64,000 nucleotides of DNA, taken from assembly GCF_009827405.1 (NCBI RefSeq), contig NZ_WTYY01000001.1, positions 1-64,000 of the forward strand, given 5' to 3'. Position 1 is the first letter of the stretch, and every line of letters starts with the position of its first letter. Positions 17,116-24,393 of the stretch are shown here, in pieces. Origin of the DNA: Alteraurantiacibacter aestuarii (lineage in GTDB: Bacteria > Pseudomonadota > Alphaproteobacteria > Sphingomonadales > Sphingomonadaceae). Both the position numbers and the translations under genes were made by a program. The notes beneath the pieces are model-generated. The model saw only the letters and a list, made by a program, of their open reading frames with translations. It was not told where the DNA came from and did no database searches.

Positions 17116-17660
17116 ATCAGGCGCAACCGGCGCCACGGGCTCCACAATGCGGCGATGGCGGCTGGCGGAACCGGCCGCGCCGCATCCATGTCTCGCTGGC
17201 GGTAGTTGTGCGCTGCCAGGCGAATAATGCCGTGGCGCAGTGCCTCGGGCAGGCTCTGCCAGTCCGGCGCAAGGCCAGCGGTGAAACGGACGGCAACCCG
17301 GCCACGAGGCGTTCGACTGCGCATGCGGATGCAGGCGCCGCCGTCGCCCTCAAGCTCTATCTCATAGCTATCAAGGTCGAGCGGGGTGCGGTTGCCTGCC
17401 ACATCAATCATGTCGACCCCGGTGATCGACTGAACCGGATAGGTTGCCAGCTTCTGCCAGTCCGACCGTGCGGGGATCACTTCCTCGCACAGCGTGTCGA
17501 TCGGCATCTGCCGGGTAAAGGCCTCGCACATGTCGAGCGCGGCGCGCAGCAGGCCGATCAGCGATGTATCGTCTTGCGGCGTGGTTATTGCGAGCCAGGA
17601 CTTCAGCTCGTCTAGAGCGCCGGGAGCCAGGATCGCCGGGGCAAGGATTACCCGCATCAT
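17112..17660 (-). CDS. GTA head-tail adaptor (gp6-like, phiE125 gp8 family)
   Basis: 182 residues. Family marks are an N-terminal helical part (LDELKSWLAITTPQDDTSLIGLL and the following CEAF), WQKLATYPVQSITGV and GRVAVRFTAGLA, then ALRHGIIRLAAHNYRQRD. It should form the ring below the portal. Two adjacent ATG codons follow a GGAGG site; the first is used. A terminator-like hairpin lies just upstream. Confidence 0.88.
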   Translation of the reverse strand: MMRVILAPAILAPGALDELKSWLAITTPQDDTSLIGLLRAALDMCEAFTRQMPIDTLCEEVIPARSDWQKLATYPVQSITGVDMIDVAGNRTPLDLDSYEIELEGDGGACIRMRSRTPRGRVAVRFTAGLAPDWQSLPEALRHGIIRLAAHNYRQRDMDAARPVPPAAIAALWSPWRRLRLI

Positions 17661-17682
17661 GGCGGCCTCCTATCTACAGGTT

Positions 17683-17738
17683 AAAAAGGTCGCACCCACG
17701 CCGCGGGGAGAGGGGATCCAGGTCGCGGCGTGGGTGCG
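17683..17738 (-). terminator. Terminator-like hairpin between capsid and adaptor genes
   Basis: Perfect 15-bp inverted repeat, CGCACCCACGCCGCG at 17691-17705 and its complement at 17724-17738, with an 18-base loop. On the coding (minus) strand it is followed by ACC and five T. It sits 70 bases after the capsid stop codon. Read-through would be needed for the tail genes, so it may act as an attenuator. Confidence 0.75.
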
Positions 17739-17808
17739 GATGTTTGCTATCCCCAGACACCGGCGATGGCCCGTAGGGCCGCGCCAGGCGCCTGGGGGCG
17801 CAAACGAA

Positions 17809-18945
17809 CTACGCTTCGATGCGCAGCAGCTTGATCGCCGCGCTATCGAGCACCTGTCCGCCCACACGCTTGGTGGCGTAGAAGTGGACGAAGGGCTTGT
17901 TGGTGAAGGGATCGCGCAGGATCTGCGTGGCGCTGCGTTCCGCGATCAGGTAACCGGCCTTGAAATTGCCGAATGCGATCGGGAATTCGCCAGCGGCCAC
18001 ATCGGGCATGTCCTCGGCTTCGATCACCGGATAGCCCAGCAGGCGGTCCGGCTGGCCTTCGACCATGCCCGGCTGCCACAGGAAGGCACCATCGGTGGTC
18101 TTGAGCTTGCGCACTTCGGACAAGGTCGAGGAATTCATCACCCAGCTGGCGCCCTGACGGTGGCCGGCCTTCATCGTGTGGACCAGATCGATCAGGCGGC
18201 TTTCCGGATTGGTGGCGAAGCCTGCCGCATCACCCGAACCGATATATTGCAGCGAGCCGAAGGGGCGCACGGCATCGCCAGCCAGCGAGACTGGCGAGGA
18301 AAGGAAGCCGAGCGGCTGATCCACACCGCTGCCGCCGACAAAGGCAGCACCTTCAGCGCGGGCAAATTCCATCGCGATTTCGCTGGCCAGCCAGCCTTCC
18401 AGATCGAAAGCGGCATCATCCAGCATGGACTGGCTTGCGGCCGGATTGGCGTACAGCTCACCGGTCGGCGGGGCGATCTCGGCAAAGTCGGGCGCTTCGG
18501 TGCCGGGACGTCCGGCAGTTTCGCCAACCCAGCCAGATGCCGTGCCACCGGTGGTGACAAGCTTGCGATAGCCGGCGCTGCCGACCTGGACGACCTGGGC
18601 GAGCTGGCGGATCGGGGAGATTTCCTTCAGCTCGCTGGCGATCATCGCATCGATTTCACGCGGGACGGCATAGCCGCCATCAGACGGCGTTACGCCAGAG
18701 ATGGACTTGATCTCCGCTTCCGAGCCGCGGCGCAGATAGCCATCGATGAAGCCTTTGACTTCGGCACTGTTGCTGCTGGCACCTTCGATAGCGGGACGCG
18801 CGGCAGCGCGGCTGACCTTGTCGAGCCGGGCCTTCACTTCGTCGACATCGGAACGCAGCACCGTGATGGCCTTTTCGGCTTCATCCTGGCGGGTGACCAG
18901 ATCGAAGCTGGCGGCCATCGCGTCGGTTTCGTTTTGCATATCCAT
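17809..18945 (-). CDS. GTA major capsid protein (gp5-like, HK97 fold)
   Basis: 378 residues from the ATG at MDMQNETDAM. An N-terminal coiled-coil scaffold-like delta segment (DEAEKAITVLRSDVDEVKARL) runs to about residue 65 and is expected to be removed by the prohead protease. The HK97 core follows (GYAVPREIDAMI, GSAGYRKLV, GWVGETAGRP, WVMNSSTLSEV, LLGYPVIEAEDMPDV). An earlier in-frame region to 19041 overlaps the protease gene and crosses a hairpin, so it is not used. The gene is flanked on both sides by terminator-like hairpins. Confidence 0.92.
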   Translation of the reverse strand: MDMQNETDAMAASFDLVTRQDEAEKAITVLRSDVDEVKARLDKVSRAAARPAIEGASSNSAEVKGFIDGYLRRGSEAEIKSISGVTPSDGGYAVPREIDAMIASELKEISPIRQLAQVVQVGSAGYRKLVTTGGTASGWVGETAGRPGTEAPDFAEIAPPTGELYANPAASQSMLDDAAFDLEGWLASEIAMEFARAEGAAFVGGSGVDQPLGFLSSPVSLAGDAVRPFGSLQYIGSGDAAGFATNPESRLIDLVHTMKAGHRQGASWVMNSSTLSEVRKLKTTDGAFLWQPGMVEGQPDRLLGYPVIEAEDMPDVAAGEFPIAFGNFKAGYLIAERSATQILRDPFTNKPFVHFYATKRVGGQVLDSAAIKLLRIEA

Positions 18946-18987
18946 TTGGGCATTCACCTTTTCTTGGGGAGGTTGGTTGGGGGGCAC

Positions 18988-19012
18988 AAAAAAGGCCGCC
19001 CCATTGGCGGCC
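18988..19012 (-). terminator. Terminator-like hairpin between protease and capsid genes
   Basis: A 7-bp all-GC stem (GGCCGCC / GGCGGCC) with a 5-base loop, followed on the coding strand by six T. It ends 42 bases before the capsid start codon and begins 25 bases after the protease stop. This is a textbook intrinsic terminator shape inside what should be one operon. Confidence 0.75.
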
Positions 19013-19037
19013 GGTCGAAGGGTTGTGGCGGCGCTTG

Positions 19038-19448
19038 TCACTGCACCATGTGCACGCGCGCGCCGTGTTGCAGGGGGTGGGTGACCAGGCTGATTTCGAA
19101 CAGGTCGATGTCTTCCAGCACGCGGCCAGCGCCCGATCCGGTGTCCGGCATGGGGCGATATCCGCGGGCGCGGTAGCCAAAGCTCAGCCCGTTGGTTTCG
19201 CGGGCCAGCAGCGCGGCCACTGCCCGGCTGCCGGGATTGTCGATCGTGGCGATCACCCGCAGTCCGCGGTCATCCTCCTCGATCAGGCTGACAGTGCCGA
19301 TGCGCTGTTCGGGCCGGTGCTGCCAATAGAGCGGAATGGGTTCCCGCCTCTGCGCCAGACTGCGCGAAAAGGCGCCGCGCACAATCACGTCGCGGGCGCC
19401 ATCGGGAATGTCGAACAAGGCGGCATAGCCTGCGATGGACAGGCTCAC
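19038..19448 (-). CDS. GTA prohead protease (gp4-like, HK97 family S78)
   Basis: 136 residues. Catalytic His44 is in PLYWQHRPEQ and Ser89 in TNGLSFGYRARG; an acidic residue in EDIDLFEISLVTHP completes the site. GYAALFDIPDGARDVIVRGAF is the family N-terminus. It matures the capsid. The start is a GTG that overlaps the preceding stop (GTGA); the longer ATG reading to 19523 runs through the previous gene. Confidence 0.9.
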   Translation of the reverse strand: MSLSIAGYAALFDIPDGARDVIVRGAFSRSLAQRREPIPLYWQHRPEQRIGTVSLIEEDDRGLRVIATIDNPGSRAVAALLARETNGLSFGYRARGYRPMPDTGSGAGRVLEDIDLFEISLVTHPLQHGARVHMVQ

Positions 19449-19753
19449 CGCAACAGGTCCGTTGCGCCCAGGCGGAAGGCAATGCCAATCAGCAGCAGCG
19501 CCATCACGCCGCGTACGGCCCATTCGATCACTGCCTTGGATGCACTGGCCTTGGCTGCCCGCCAGGCGGCCAGCAGATCGCGCAGTTCATCAAGATCGTC
19601 CTGCGCGTTCTCATCCTCCAGGCCGAGGCGATAGAGCACCCGGTCGGCACCCATCTCGCTCGCCTCCTCGACAACCGCGCGCAGCGTGACGAGGTCTGTG
19701 CCCTGGCTGGAGGCCTGCGCCATCAGCTTCGCGAGCATGTCTTCATTGGTCAT
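19445..19753 (-). CDS. Small membrane protein in the gp3.5 position, DUF6127-like
   Basis: 102 residues. The N-terminal 65 residues are charged and helical (LVTLRAVVEEASEMGADRVL, DDLDELRDLLAAW). One membrane helix sits near the C-terminus (VRGVMALLLIGIAFRLG). Sphingomonad GTA clusters have such a protein between portal and protease. The function is unknown; one membrane helix with a charged tail would also fit an anchor for prohead assembly or a holin-like part, but nothing proves that. It overlaps both neighbours by 4 bases. Confidence 0.8.
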   Translation of the reverse strand: MTNEDMLAKLMAQASSQGTDLVTLRAVVEEASEMGADRVLYRLGLEDENAQDDLDELRDLLAAWRAAKASASKAVIEWAVRGVMALLLIGIAFRLGATDLLR

Positions 19754-20913
19754 GATTTTCCTTTCGCCGGCTTGGCCAGACCAAGCATTTCACGTTTTTC
19801 ACCATCTTCGAGGAAGTCCGCGGCGGACACCTGCGACCACAATTTCTCGCGATCTTCGGACAGGGCCGGAACACGGTCGAGATCGACGGCCAGCTGCATG
19901 CCGGGGAAGGAGGCGCGCAGCCCCTCCTCCAGACCGGAGAGGATCTTGCCGGTCAGCGGCAACAGGGTGAGCCTCCACAAGGCGCGATTGGCCTCGCGGT
20001 AATTGGAGTAGGTATTGTCACCCGGCAGGCCCAGCAGCATCGGCGGCACGCCAAATGCCAGCGCGATGTCGCGCGCAGCCGCCGCTTTCAGCTCGGCAAA
20101 GTCCATGTCCGCCGGGGAAAGCGAGAGGCTCTGCCATTTGAGGCCACCTTCGAGCAGCATCGGGCGGCCGGCATTGCCGCCCCCGGCATAGGCCTGGCTC
20201 AGTTCGGCCTTCAGCCGGTCAAACTGGTCGCTGGTCAATCCGCCGGCATCGGCGCCGCCATCATAGACCAGCGCGCCAGACGGACGGGCCGCGTTTTCCA
20301 GCAGGGCGCGGTTCCATTCGGCAGAGGCATTGTGGATCGCCACCGCCTGCGCCGCCGCGGTCAGGCAGCCTGCGCCATAATGATCGTCTGCCGGATGGAA
20401 GGCCTTGAGGTGGATCAGGCAGGGCCAGCCATTCTCGTCTTCCGCGGGAATGGTGATGGCGCGGTCACCCACCTTGTAGCGGTAGGAAGCTGGCCAGCCA
20501 TTGTCGCCCGGCACCACCGTCACCCGCTCGGGCCGCAGGGCGAACAGTTCGACCGGATCGCCCGCACCATCGCGGATGATCTGGATAAAGCCATTGCCGT
20601 GCAGCAGCAGATGGGCAGCCAACGTTTCCAGCAGGGACTGGCCCGCACTGGTGGCGCGGACCAGCCGCAGCACCGCATCATCGGTTTGCTGGAGCGGAAC
20701 GCTGCCGACGCTTTCCGAAACGATGCGAACCGCGCGCTGCGCCACCGGATTGTCCAGGAAGGCCCGGCCCACGTCGCGGCAGTAATCGAATGGCGCCCGC
20801 GCGCCGCCCGGCTCATGCGCCCACGACCAGGGCGAGGCGAAGCTGCGGGCAAGCGGAACGTGGCCCGCGCCCCCGCCCTTGAAGGCAGAGCGCAGGCTGT
20901 CGATGAAGGACAT
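19750..20913 (-). CDS. GTA portal protein (gp3-like, HK97 family)
   Basis: 387 residues. Family signatures are FLDNPVAQRAVRIVSESVGS, HLLLHGNGFIQIIRD, ELFALRPERVTVV, AARDIALAFGVPPMLLGLPG and DNTYSNYREANRALW. It forms the dodecameric DNA gate at the capsid vertex. AAGGA lies 8 bases before the ATG at MSFIDSLRSAF; the longer reading to 20940 would overlap the terminase gene. Confidence 0.92.
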   Translation of the reverse strand: MSFIDSLRSAFKGGGAGHVPLARSFASPWSWAHEPGGARAPFDYCRDVGRAFLDNPVAQRAVRIVSESVGSVPLQQTDDAVLRLVRATSAGQSLLETLAAHLLLHGNGFIQIIRDGAGDPVELFALRPERVTVVPGDNGWPASYRYKVGDRAITIPAEDENGWPCLIHLKAFHPADDHYGAGCLTAAAQAVAIHNASAEWNRALLENAARPSGALVYDGGADAGGLTSDQFDRLKAELSQAYAGGGNAGRPMLLEGGLKWQSLSLSPADMDFAELKAAAARDIALAFGVPPMLLGLPGDNTYSNYREANRALWRLTLLPLTGKILSGLEEGLRASFPGMQLAVDLDRVPALSEDREKLWSQVSAADFLEDGEKREMLGLAKPAKGKS

Positions 20914-20936
20914 ATGATTTTCCTTGTTCTGTGAAG

Positions 20937-22268
20937 TCACACGCGCAGCACGCGCGGATCACTGCGCGTGGTCAGCATTAATTCGCTAAGTGCCCAGACC
21001 AGCGCATCGGCGCGGTCCGGGCTTCGTCCGGGGCCTTCGTAACTGCCCCCGGCCATCAGTCCGCACAGCTGGTCTTCCAGCCGGGCGAACTGGCCGATGT
21101 GGTGCACGCGGCCTGCTTCATACAAAGCGGCGACAGGCTCTGCCCGGGCGGATTTGCCGCGGCTGGCATGAACCAGGCGGATCGGCATCTGGCAGTTCGC
21201 TGCGCGCAGCACGCTTTCCACCATCTGCCCGCCCTGATTGGCCTCTGCTACCACGCGGTCGGCGTTCCACGCCTGCATTGCGGCGGCCACGGCCTGTGCC
21301 CAGCGTTCCGGACTGGCCTTTGCAACCGAGCAATCGGCCAGCACCTTGCCATTGCCGCCTGCCGTAACTCCGGCGACAATGATGCCGCATTCATCACCCC
21401 GCGCCGAGGCAGGCGGATCGACCCCCACCACGATGCGGGTGATGTCCTCGCCCGGGGCCACCTCGCGGCAGCGGTCGAGCAGCGAGCGGCTCCACAATGC
21501 GCCTTCGATATCCTCCAGCAGTTCACCTTCGAGTTCCTGCCGCCCCAGTGCGGTGCGGCCAAACTGCTTGCGCATGGCTTTCAAAAAGCGCGTGGGCAGG
21601 TTTGCCCCGTTGTCCCACGTTCTGCCCTTGGTAACGGCGATGCTGCCGTCCCTGGCTTCATCCATCAGGCGGCGCATCAGCGGCACCGCGCGCGGCGTGG
21701 TGGTGGCCAACAGGCGCGGCCTCTCGCTCAGCCGCATGCCCAGCAGCAGATTGTCCCACGCCTGCACCGCGCGGTCGGAAGCATTGTCCCATTTGGCGAT
21801 CTCGTCACACCATGCATGGCTGTGCTGCGGGCCGCGCAGGCTCTCCGGCTCGGCAGCCGAATAGAGGAAAGCCTGCGCCCCGTTGGCCCATGTCAGTCGT
21901 CGCAGCGACGATTCAAATCGTGGCGGCGGCCCATCACCGTGGCAGGCCAGGATACCGCTTTCGCCCTCCACCATGACAGCGCGCGCTTCGCCGATGGAGG
22001 ACCCGACCAGCGCGATGCGGGCATCGGGATCGGAGCGGGCGATCTTGCCGACCCATTCCGATCCTGCTCGCGTCTTGCCGAAACCGCGCCCGGCACAGAT
22101 CAGCCAGATTCGCCAATCCCCATCCGGGGGCAGTTGTTCGGGCCTGGCCCAATAGGACCAGTGCGAGAACAGTTGTTTGCGTTCGCCTTCCTCAAGACCA
22201 GCCAGGAAATCGGCACGCTGCGCAGGATCGCGGGTAATCAGCCAGCGCAGCCGCTCAATCGAGCCCAT
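20937..22268 (-). CDS. terL: GTA terminase large subunit (gp2-like)
   Basis: 443 residues, the DNA-packaging motor. ATPase: Walker A GRGFGKT at 60-66 and Walker B HAWCDE with Asp155 and catalytic Glu156; ATTTPRAVPL is the coupling motif. RNase H-like nuclease: Asp284 in VGVDP, Glu342 in VVAEANQGG, and Asp418/Asp421 in SPDRADALVWAL. All catalytic residues are present, so the gene looks functional. It overlaps the small terminase gene by 14 bases. Confidence 0.95.
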   Translation of the reverse strand: MGSIERLRWLITRDPAQRADFLAGLEEGERKQLFSHWSYWARPEQLPPDGDWRIWLICAGRGFGKTRAGSEWVGKIARSDPDARIALVGSSIGEARAVMVEGESGILACHGDGPPPRFESSLRRLTWANGAQAFLYSAAEPESLRGPQHSHAWCDEIAKWDNASDRAVQAWDNLLLGMRLSERPRLLATTTPRAVPLMRRLMDEARDGSIAVTKGRTWDNGANLPTRFLKAMRKQFGRTALGRQELEGELLEDIEGALWSRSLLDRCREVAPGEDITRIVVGVDPPASARGDECGIIVAGVTAGGNGKVLADCSVAKASPERWAQAVAAAMQAWNADRVVAEANQGGQMVESVLRAANCQMPIRLVHASRGKSARAEPVAALYEAGRVHHIGQFARLEDQLCGLMAGGSYEGPGRSPDRADALVWALSELMLTTRSDPRVLRV

Positions 22269-22776
22269 TGGTCGCCTGTTCGCCGTCCGCCAGCAGGATC
22301 TTCACCTGCGCCTCGCGCGCCCGGATCGCGTCGATCTTTTCGTTGAGTGAGGCGAGAATGCTCTCTTCATCCTGGTGCGAACGGATGGACCGTTCATGTG
22401 CCACCGTTTCCCGGTGATGCGTCAGCAGGCGCAGGGCATTGGCGATATCGAACTTGTTGTCATCCTTGCCTGTGCCAGCGCGCAGGCGGTGGAGCGTTTC
22501 CATTTCCAGATGCGCATATCCTTCGAGCAGCGCATCATACCAACTTGCGGCAAAGGCCGGTTCTTCCCGGCGCACCTTGTAGGCGCGGCTGGGGTTGATC
22601 CCGGCCATGCGCGCGGCGGCGCTGACGTTCGATGTTTCGGCCAGCGTATCGAGGAACAGGCCGCGCCAGTGTCGGTTGAGATTGTCCTTCTCGCCGACCT
22701 TGAACTGCGGTTTGATCTTGGTTGCCTTGGTCGCTGCCGTTCTTGCCTGTCCTGCCATATGACTCGCTTCATTCAT
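22255..22776 (-). CDS. GTA small terminase-like protein (gp1 position)
   Basis: 173 residues. It starts MNEASHMAGQ; a second ATG six codons on is possible. A basic, Thr/Lys-rich N-terminus (TAATKATKIKPQFKVGEKD) precedes a helix-turn-helix (FLDTLAETSNVSAAARMAGI, NPSRAYKVRREEP) and a coiled-coil C-terminus (ASLNEKIDAIRAREAQVKIL). Position, HTH and overlap with the large terminase fit TerS. In RcGTA gp1 is a TerS with weak DNA specificity, which goes with random packaging. No good ribosome site is visible, and a terminator-like hairpin ends 19 bases before the start. Confidence 0.82.
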   Translation of the reverse strand: MNEASHMAGQARTAATKATKIKPQFKVGEKDNLNRHWRGLFLDTLAETSNVSAAARMAGINPSRAYKVRREEPAFAASWYDALLEGYAHLEMETLHRLRAGTGKDDNKFDIANALRLLTHHRETVAHERSIRSHQDEESILASLNEKIDAIRAREAQVKILLADGEQATNGLD

Positions 22777-22795
22777 GAGCTGCGGAGCGCGAACG

Positions 22796-22825
22796 AAAAA
22801 GGGCAGCCCTGCGGGGCCGCCCTTT
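22796..22825 (-). terminator. Terminator-like hairpin in the GTA leader
   Basis: On the minus strand a 12-bp stem (AAAGGGCGGCCC / GGGCTGCCCTTT, one G-U pair) with loop CGCA runs into five T. It lies between a promoter-like sequence and the small terminase start, so transcripts from that promoter would meet it before the first gene. Confidence 0.72.
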
Positions 22826-22852
22826 CGAATCGCCTTATCTCGATGTTCCGTT

Positions 22853-22881
22853 TCTCTAACCAAAGAGTGTCACGATGTCAA
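22853..22881 (-). promoter_or_regulatory. Possible promoter of the GTA cluster
   Basis: On the minus strand TTGACA (22881-22876) is followed after 17 bases by TAGAGA. The -35 box is perfect, the -10 is weak. A start near 22846 would give a leader of about 70 bases containing the hairpin. No TTAA-N7-TTAA CtrA box is seen here. Confidence 0.35.
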
Positions 22882-22971
22882 TATAAAAGTGCCAAATAGG
22901 TTATATAATCGCACTTGCATGGGTTCGCGCTGTGCCCTAACCGCCGCAATTCATCGCTGAACGGAGCGCCT

Positions 22972-23628
22972 ATGACCTGGCTGCACGGCTTGTATGACTG
23001 GACGATGCGCAAGGCGGCTGATCCGCGTGCCGAATGGTGGCTGGCGCTGTTCGCATTCGTAGAGGCGAGTTTCTTCCCCATCCCGCCGCACCCGCTGCTG
23101 GGCCTTATGTGCCTGGCAGAGCCGAAGAAGGCTGTGCGCTTCGCCGCCATCGCCACCATTGCCTCTGTCGCGGGCGGCCTGCTCGGCTATGCGATTGGCT
23201 GGGGTGTCTACGATCTGGTCGGCGAATGGATGATAGAGGCGTTGGGGCTGACCGAAAGCTTCCCGGTCGCGCAATGTTACCTGACGCAGGAGCCGTGGGC
23301 GGTATTCTCCATCTTCGTGGCCAAGGGGGTTACGCCCATCCCCTTCAAGCTGCTGACGATCACCGCCGGCTTCGTGCATCTGCCGATCTGGCTGTTCCTG
23401 ATCGCCAGCCTGCTTTCGCGCTCAATCAGCTTCATGATCGTGGGCGTGCTGTTCCGCCTGTTCGGAGCGCCGATCAAGCGCTTCATCGACAAGTACCTGT
23501 TGCTGGTCACTGCCGGTTTCGTGGCACTGGTGATCGGCGGTTTCCTGTTGATCGGCCTGCTTTCCGGCGGTGGTGAGGAAGGCGGCACCGGGCCTTGCGA
23601 TCAGGTAACTGCTGTATCGCCAATGTAA
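22972..23628 (+). CDS. YqaA/DedA-family membrane protein
   Basis: 218 residues with about five hydrophobic segments. Family marks are FAFVEASFFPIPPHPLLGLM, GYAIGWGVYDLVG and AKGVTPIPFKLLTITAGF, near SNARE-associated/DedA proteins. Members move lipids or affect membrane homeostasis; the exact role here is unknown. ATG after CGGAG. The Gly-rich C-terminus (SGGGEEGGTGPC) is probably loose. It lies divergent from the GTA cluster; a TATAAT at 22904-22909 may be its -10 box. Confidence 0.82.
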   Translation: MTWLHGLYDWTMRKAADPRAEWWLALFAFVEASFFPIPPHPLLGLMCLAEPKKAVRFAAIATIASVAGGLLGYAIGWGVYDLVGEWMIEALGLTESFPVAQCYLTQEPWAVFSIFVAKGVTPIPFKLLTITAGFVHLPIWLFLIASLLSRSISFMIVGVLFRLFGAPIKRFIDKYLLLVTAGFVALVIGGFLLIGLLSGGGEEGGTGPCDQVTAVSPM

Positions 23629-23662
23629 CTTGCCGGGTGCAGACGGGGAATTGGAGGGAGCC

Positions 23663-23725
23663 ATGCAAAACATTCTGTTCTTGTGCACTGCCAATTCTGT
23701 CCGATCGGGCGGGCTGCTGGCATGA
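23663..23725 (+). pseudogene. Truncated arsenate reductase (ArsC, LMW-PTP type) remnant, 20 codons
   Basis: The short ORF reads MQNILFLCTANSVRSGGLLA and stops. The first 15 residues match the N-terminus of thioredoxin-linked ArsC / low-molecular-weight phosphatases, including the P-loop CX5RS (CTANSVRS). A strong GGAGG site precedes it, and its stop overlaps the aquaporin start (ATGA). The rest of the enzyme is missing, so this is a decayed or deleted gene whose ribosome site may now serve the aquaporin. It is too short for standard gene callers. Confidence 0.65.
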
Positions 23726-24393
23726 ATAAGCACGCCCTCAGCCATCGCCTGTCGGCAGAGGCGTTGGGCAGCTTCTTCCTGTTTGCAGGCGTGCTGGGAT
23801 CGGGCGTGATGGCGCAGACTCTGGCAGGCGGAAATCTGGCGGTGGCGCTGCTGGCCAACACGGTGGCGACATCGGCCATACTCTATGTGCTGATCGAGAT
23901 GTTCGGCCCGATCTCGGGTGCGCATTTCAACCCGGCGGTGACACTGGCCTTCGCCATCCGCCGCGAATTCGCCTGGCGCGATGTGGCACCCTATGTGCTG
24001 GTGCAGATAGCCGCCGGAGCGATCGGCGCCTTTGCGGTGCATCTGATGTTCGATCTGCCGATCCTGCAATTCTCCGGCAGGGAACGCGCAGGCATTGGCC
24101 AGTGGACGGGCGAGCTGGTGGCCACCTTCGGGCTGGTGCTGGCGATACTGGTGATGCTGCGCCACCGGCCCGGCGTGGTTCCGGCGGTGGTGGCGCTGTA
24201 TATTGGCGCGGCCTACTGGTTCACCTCATCGACCAGCTTCGCCAACCCCGCCATCACTATCGTGCGCAGCCTGTCAGACACGTTTGCGGGCATTGCACCC
24301 GCTGACGTGCCCGGATTTATCGCCGCGCAACTGGCAGGCATGCTGCTGGCGGTGGGCTGTGCAAGGCTGCTGCTGGGCAGGAGCGAGAGCTAG
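23722..24393 (+). CDS. Aquaporin / MIP-family channel, ars-operon type
   Basis: 223 residues with six membrane helices and both pore motifs: NPA at 70-72 (AHFNPAVTLAF) and 175-177 (SFANPAITIVR). The second half has SLSDTFAGI. In rhizobia an aquaglyceroporin (AqpS) next to arsC exports arsenite; the ArsC fragment directly upstream suggests the same origin. Transport of arsenite, water or glycerol cannot be told apart from sequence. The start ATG is coupled to the fragment. It overlaps the convergent spt gene by 4 bases. Confidence 0.88.
   Translation: MNKHALSHRLSAEALGSFFLFAGVLGSGVMAQTLAGGNLAVALLANTVATSAILYVLIEMFGPISGAHFNPAVTLAFAIRREFAWRDVAPYVLVQIAAGAIGAFAVHLMFDLPILQFSGRERAGIGQWTGELVATFGLVLAILVMLRHRPGVVPAVVALYIGAAYWFTSSTSFANPAITIVRSLSDTFAGIAPADVPGFIAAQLAGMLLAVGCARLLLGRSES

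Larger units (their letters stand above)
8764..22776 (-). mobile_element. Gene transfer agent (RcGTA-like) structural cluster
   Basis: Eighteen consecutive minus-strand genes follow the order of the R. capsulatus GTA from small terminase (gp1) to gp15 plus a DUF2793 protein. All are open, with no frameshift seen, and most are joined by 4-base overlaps. There is no integrase, excisionase, repressor, replication or lysis gene and no flanking repeat. The flanks are ordinary chromosomal genes (sodC and a YqaA-type gene). Base composition looks like the neighbours. This is what a domesticated GTA looks like, as opposed to a recent prophage. Confidence 0.9.

Noticed and set aside
17494-19176. 560-codon plus-strand frame across the capsid gene
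   Set aside because: Runs antisense to three GTA genes and the hairpins; no recognisable domain.
21099-22346. 415-codon plus-strand frame opposite the large terminase
   Set aside because: Antisense shadow; all terminase motifs lie on the other strand.
8764-22776. The phage-like cluster as an active prophage
   Set aside because: No integrase, repressor, replication, lysis genes or att-like repeats, gene order equals that of GTAs, composition like the host.
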